Made by a program: the position numbers and the translations under genes. Shown one piece after another: positions 61,489 through 64,000 of a stretch of DNA of 64,000 bases (position 1 is the first letter of the stretch; each line of letters opens with the position of its first letter). Source of the stretch: Colwellia psychrerythraea 34H. Lineage in GTDB: Bacteria; Pseudomonadota; Gammaproteobacteria; Enterobacterales; Alteromonadaceae. Location: assembly GCF_000012325.1 (NCBI RefSeq), contig NC_003910.7:3162001-3226000 (forward strand), read 5' to 3'. Below the pieces are notes generated by a model that did no database searches, was not told the origin of the DNA, and saw only the letters and a list, made by a program, of their open reading frames with translations.

Positions 61489-63147
61489 TTATCGTTTAAA
61501 CTCAGACGTTTTGCTCCATTGTGGCCAAATATCTGATTCAGATAACTCAACGCCAATTTCAAAGAACAATTGCATATCTTCAACAGCGCCCGTTAAATCC
61601 CAATCTTGCGTATATTCATCACAAAGACCGTGATAACACTTGCTAAGAATTGGATCTAACTTGGCTCTTAACTCTGCCGTTGCTTGGTCAGCCGGGATAG
61701 AACCACCTTTTGCATATAAGGCAGGAATACCAACGTTAGCAAAAGCGAAATGATCAGAGCGATAGTAAATTCCCGCTGCTGGTCTAGGATCACCTGAAAT
61801 TATACGGTTTTGTTTTAAAGCCGCTTTCGTTAAAAAGTTATCAAGTTCAGATTGTCCTAAACCATATACCGCGACATCTTTACTCTTACCATTAGCATTT
61901 AGTGCATCCATGTTAATGTTAGCAACGGTTTTAGCTGCTGGAATTACTGGATTTGCTGCATAAAACTTTGAACCAAGTAAGCCCTGCTCTTCTGCCGTTA
62001 CCGCTAAGAATGTTACTGAACGGTCAGGTCGATTCGGTAATTTTGAAAAAGCTTCTGCTACTTCAATCAAAGCTGCCGTACCTGTCGCATTATCACGGGC
62101 ACCATTATAAATTTGGTCGCCTGTTTTGGTTAAATCTGTACCTAAGTGATCCCAATGCGCTGAGTATAAAATATGCTCGCCCGCTTGTTTTTGACCAGGT
62201 AAAGTTGCAATAAAATTATATGAAATTGATTTTTTTATAGTATTTTTAACCGTAATAGAGGCATCTAAATTACCCATATCAATATTAAAACTGCCTTGTG
62301 CGGCGCGTTCTTTCATTTTATCAAAATCTAGACCTGCTTTTGCAAATAACTCAGCTGCAACAGTGCTGTTAACCCAACCTTCCACTGCAACGCGATCTTT
62401 ATTTAAATCATCACGTTGAAAACTAAATTGTGGACCAGTCCAAGAGTTTTTAACTACCGACCAGCCATATGAAGCCGGTGCAGTTTCATGAATGATAATT
62501 GCCCCTTCAGCACCTTGACGGCTCGCTTCTTCATATTTGTAAGTCCAACGACCATAATAGGTCATGGCATTACCATTGAAAACTTCAGGGTCTTGTGTAG
62601 CAAAACCTGGATCATTAACTAAAATAACAACCGTTTTACCCTTAACATCAAGATCTTTATAATCGTTCCAATTGTATTCTGGCGCATTAACACCGTAACC
62701 AACAAAAACAAGCTCAGAATTTTTAAGCTGCTCTAATTCACTGATTCGAGCACTGCCCATTACCATATCAGTGCCGTGCTGGTAGTTTTTACCACCAATA
62801 GACAATGTCATATCGCTTGACGCTTCAATGGATACTAACGGTACTTCTTGTAAAAAGCTGTCACCATTACCTGGCTTAAAGCCAATAGCAGTAAACTGCT
62901 CAGTTAAATATTCAAGAGTTAGTCTTTCACCTTCGCTTGATGGCGCACGACCACCAAATTTATCAGAAGATAATACTTTTACGTGTTCAATTAATTGCGC
63001 TGTATTAATGCTGTCATAGCTAGCACTAATATCTTGGGCGCTATTCCCTTGTGAGGAGTTAACTTTCGAAGAGTCATCAGACGTTGTTGCAACACAACCT
63101 ACCAGCACTGCGGCCGATAAAAGCGATAATCCAATTTTTTTTATCAT
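61489..63147 (-). CDS. M28-family aminopeptidase lipoprotein
   Basis: 552 aa. The lipobox is VLVGC. A PA-like domain (about 130-260) is inserted before the M28 peptidase domain. Zinc ligands lie in HWDHLGTD, GARDNATGTAALIEVAEAF, AEEQGLLGSKFY, VANINMDALNA and RSDHFAFANVGIPAL. It would remove N-terminal residues from peptides in the periplasm or at the outer membrane. Closest in layout to M28 peptidases of marine Alteromonadales. It ends at the 61377-61406 terminator. Confidence 0.93.
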   Translation of the reverse strand: MIKKIGLSLLSAAVLVGCVATTSDDSSKVNSSQGNSAQDISASYDSINTAQLIEHVKVLSSDKFGGRAPSSEGERLTLEYLTEQFTAIGFKPGNGDSFLQEVPLVSIEASSDMTLSIGGKNYQHGTDMVMGSARISELEQLKNSELVFVGYGVNAPEYNWNDYKDLDVKGKTVVILVNDPGFATQDPEVFNGNAMTYYGRWTYKYEEASRQGAEGAIIIHETAPASYGWSVVKNSWTGPQFSFQRDDLNKDRVAVEGWVNSTVAAELFAKAGLDFDKMKERAAQGSFNIDMGNLDASITVKNTIKKSISYNFIATLPGQKQAGEHILYSAHWDHLGTDLTKTGDQIYNGARDNATGTAALIEVAEAFSKLPNRPDRSVTFLAVTAEEQGLLGSKFYAANPVIPAAKTVANINMDALNANGKSKDVAVYGLGQSELDNFLTKAALKQNRIISGDPRPAAGIYYRSDHFAFANVGIPALYAKGGSIPADQATAELRAKLDPILSKCYHGLCDEYTQDWDLTGAVEDMQLFFEIGVELSESDIWPQWSKTSEFKR

Positions 63148-63380
63148 AATTATTATACTTATTCTGTGAAAAAGATGGTCGAAGTATAAAGGGTCTCAAA
63201 ACAACTAACCAGTATCGAGATGTAAATCAACGCAAGACAAGAAACACAAACTGTCATGGTCAGTTTCCACAAGAGTAAATAATCCCCTCACATGCTGATA
63301 GATTTTAAATGCGCGCTGGTTTACAGTAATAAAATAACTGATACCCGTTACCAATCAAATACTTTACCTATAAGAATATA

Positions 63381-63704
63381 ATGAAAGAATCCTTAAAAGA
63401 ACTCTCTGAAATAGTCGCCAAAGCCAATGATATATTTTATGACCGTAATAAAAATGTTGATACCCTCATGGGTATTATGGATAAAACATTACGTAAGCAA
63501 GGCATGAACGCAGATGCAATAACAATAGATTGTATCGCTATCAATAAGAAAATTGTCTTGGTGCTTCATGATAGCAAGCCTGATCGAGTCGACATTGCCC
63601 TTGGTGACAAAGCAGGTGTGGTTCATTCGTCAACTGAGTATGAATTAAAAAACGTTAATATTGTGCAAATACTCGATATGATGGAAGAAAACTTTCTGAA
63701 CTAA
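63381..63704 (+). CDS. Conserved hypothetical protein (107 aa)
   Basis: 107 aa, soluble, with an acidic-basic helical N-terminus (LKELSEIVAKANDIFYDRNK) and a beta-rich middle (ITIDCIAINKKIVLVLHDSK) ending EENFLN. No signal peptide. I know of no named domain. It is followed in the same direction by the CPXCG protein 82 bp on, so the two may be expressed together. A short AAGAATATA precedes the ATG. Confidence 0.6.
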   Translation: MKESLKELSEIVAKANDIFYDRNKNVDTLMGIMDKTLRKQGMNADAITIDCIAINKKIVLVLHDSKPDRVDIALGDKAGVVHSSTEYELKNVNIVQILDMMEENFLN

Positions 63705-63786
63705 TTTAATAAATGAAATAGGTTTTAGAAATATTATGCCGCAATCATTGCTAACGATATCTTTAAATTAAATAAGGAATTTTTCG

Positions 63787-63990
63787 ATGGAATTAAATCA
63801 ATTATCTGAAAAAACTATCGGTTGTCCATACTGCGGTGAATCAATCAAGGTGCTCATTGATGCATCCGAATTGGACCAACAGTACATTGAAGATTGCCAA
63901 GTATGTTGTAAACCGATAAATTTCATTATTTCTGAAAGTATTGATGGTGAGCTTACCGTGAATGTTTATAGCGAAGATGAAGCATTTTAA
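63787..63990 (+). CDS. CPXCG-type cysteine-rich small protein
   Basis: 67 aa with CPYCGESIKVLIDASE and CQVCCKPINFIIS, a C-x2-C...C-x2-C zinc-ribbon-like set named CPXCG after its first knuckle. The protein is probably metal-binding; role unknown. An AAGGAATTTTTCG ribosome-binding region precedes the ATG. It ends just before the window edge. Confidence 0.85.
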   Translation: MELNQLSEKTIGCPYCGESIKVLIDASELDQQYIEDCQVCCKPINFIISESIDGELTVNVYSEDEAF

Positions 63991-64000
63991 TCATTGCCTA

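Noticed and set aside
1..64000. CRISPR array, tRNA or rRNA genes
   Set aside because: No regularly spaced direct repeats of 24-40 bases and no GGTTCGAATCC-like tRNA arm or rRNA sequence was found by reading; a dedicated scan could still reveal a missed tRNA.

Overview
The window is AT-rich chromosomal DNA from a marine gammaproteobacterium, most probably Alteromonadales and close to Colwellia/Thalassotalea. This rests on base composition, twin-arginine, pqi and msr loci of that type, a TACCAAATTGATTAA-ended miniature element, many small exported proteins and a sulfatase. No rRNA, tRNA or CRISPR array was seen. The left edge cuts an outer-membrane barrel gene.

Layout. 1-5.3 kb: partial barrel gene, ClpP-like exported protein, beheaded SDR behind a palindrome, oligopeptidase B, small proteins. 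5.5-10.8 kb: YiaW/YiaV-like membrane pair with a beta-barrel protein, then an exported sulfatase divergent from a LysR regulator; both promoters carry the same ACTATAAGTA core. 11-16 kb: exported hypotheticals, a tandem SnoaL-like protein, a PLD-family lipoprotein and decayed gene remnants. 16-19 kb: tatABC with a chemotaxis receptor overlapping tatC. 19.7-30 kb: the main catabolic block. A porin with its own sigma-54-type promoter is followed, after a PEBP gene, by a leftward operon that also starts at a sigma-54-type promoter. It encodes a Tat-signal small subunit, GMC oxidoreductase, E1alpha, E1beta, a free-standing lipoyl domain, a free-standing E2 catalytic domain, a lipoate-ligase-like protein and an AcoR-like sigma-54 activator.

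30.5-36 kb: HupE-like and VOC proteins separated by tandem hairpins, then a decayed stretch with an IS110-type transposase and a multiply broken gene built of short leucine-rich repeats. 36-39.6 kb: lipoprotein divergent from a two-component system, with two GTAAG-N5-GTAAG boxes between them. 40-44.7 kb: two MsrA-type proteins, MsrB, cytochrome b561, two P460-type cytochromes and an AraC regulator, with a MITE inserted inside the cluster. 44.8-48.4 kb: pqiABC. 48.4-50 kb: an unknown gene, possibly nuclease-like, flanked by two same-direction copies of a dispersed hairpin repeat. 50-64 kb: binding protein, ABC-2 exporter, exported amidohydrolase, LysR/LysE pair, a CBS-PAS-GGDEF-EAL protein, YbaK, an M28 peptidase and two small conserved proteins.

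How the parts may work together (inference): the porin would admit a small alcohol or polyol. The GMC/Tat pair would oxidise it, the acetoin-dehydrogenase-like complex would cleave the resulting ketone to acyl-CoA, and the activator at the end of the operon would switch on both sigma-54 promoters. The substrate cannot be read from the sequence. The P460/b561/Msr group looks like a periplasmic redox-stress and methionine-sulfoxide repair module.
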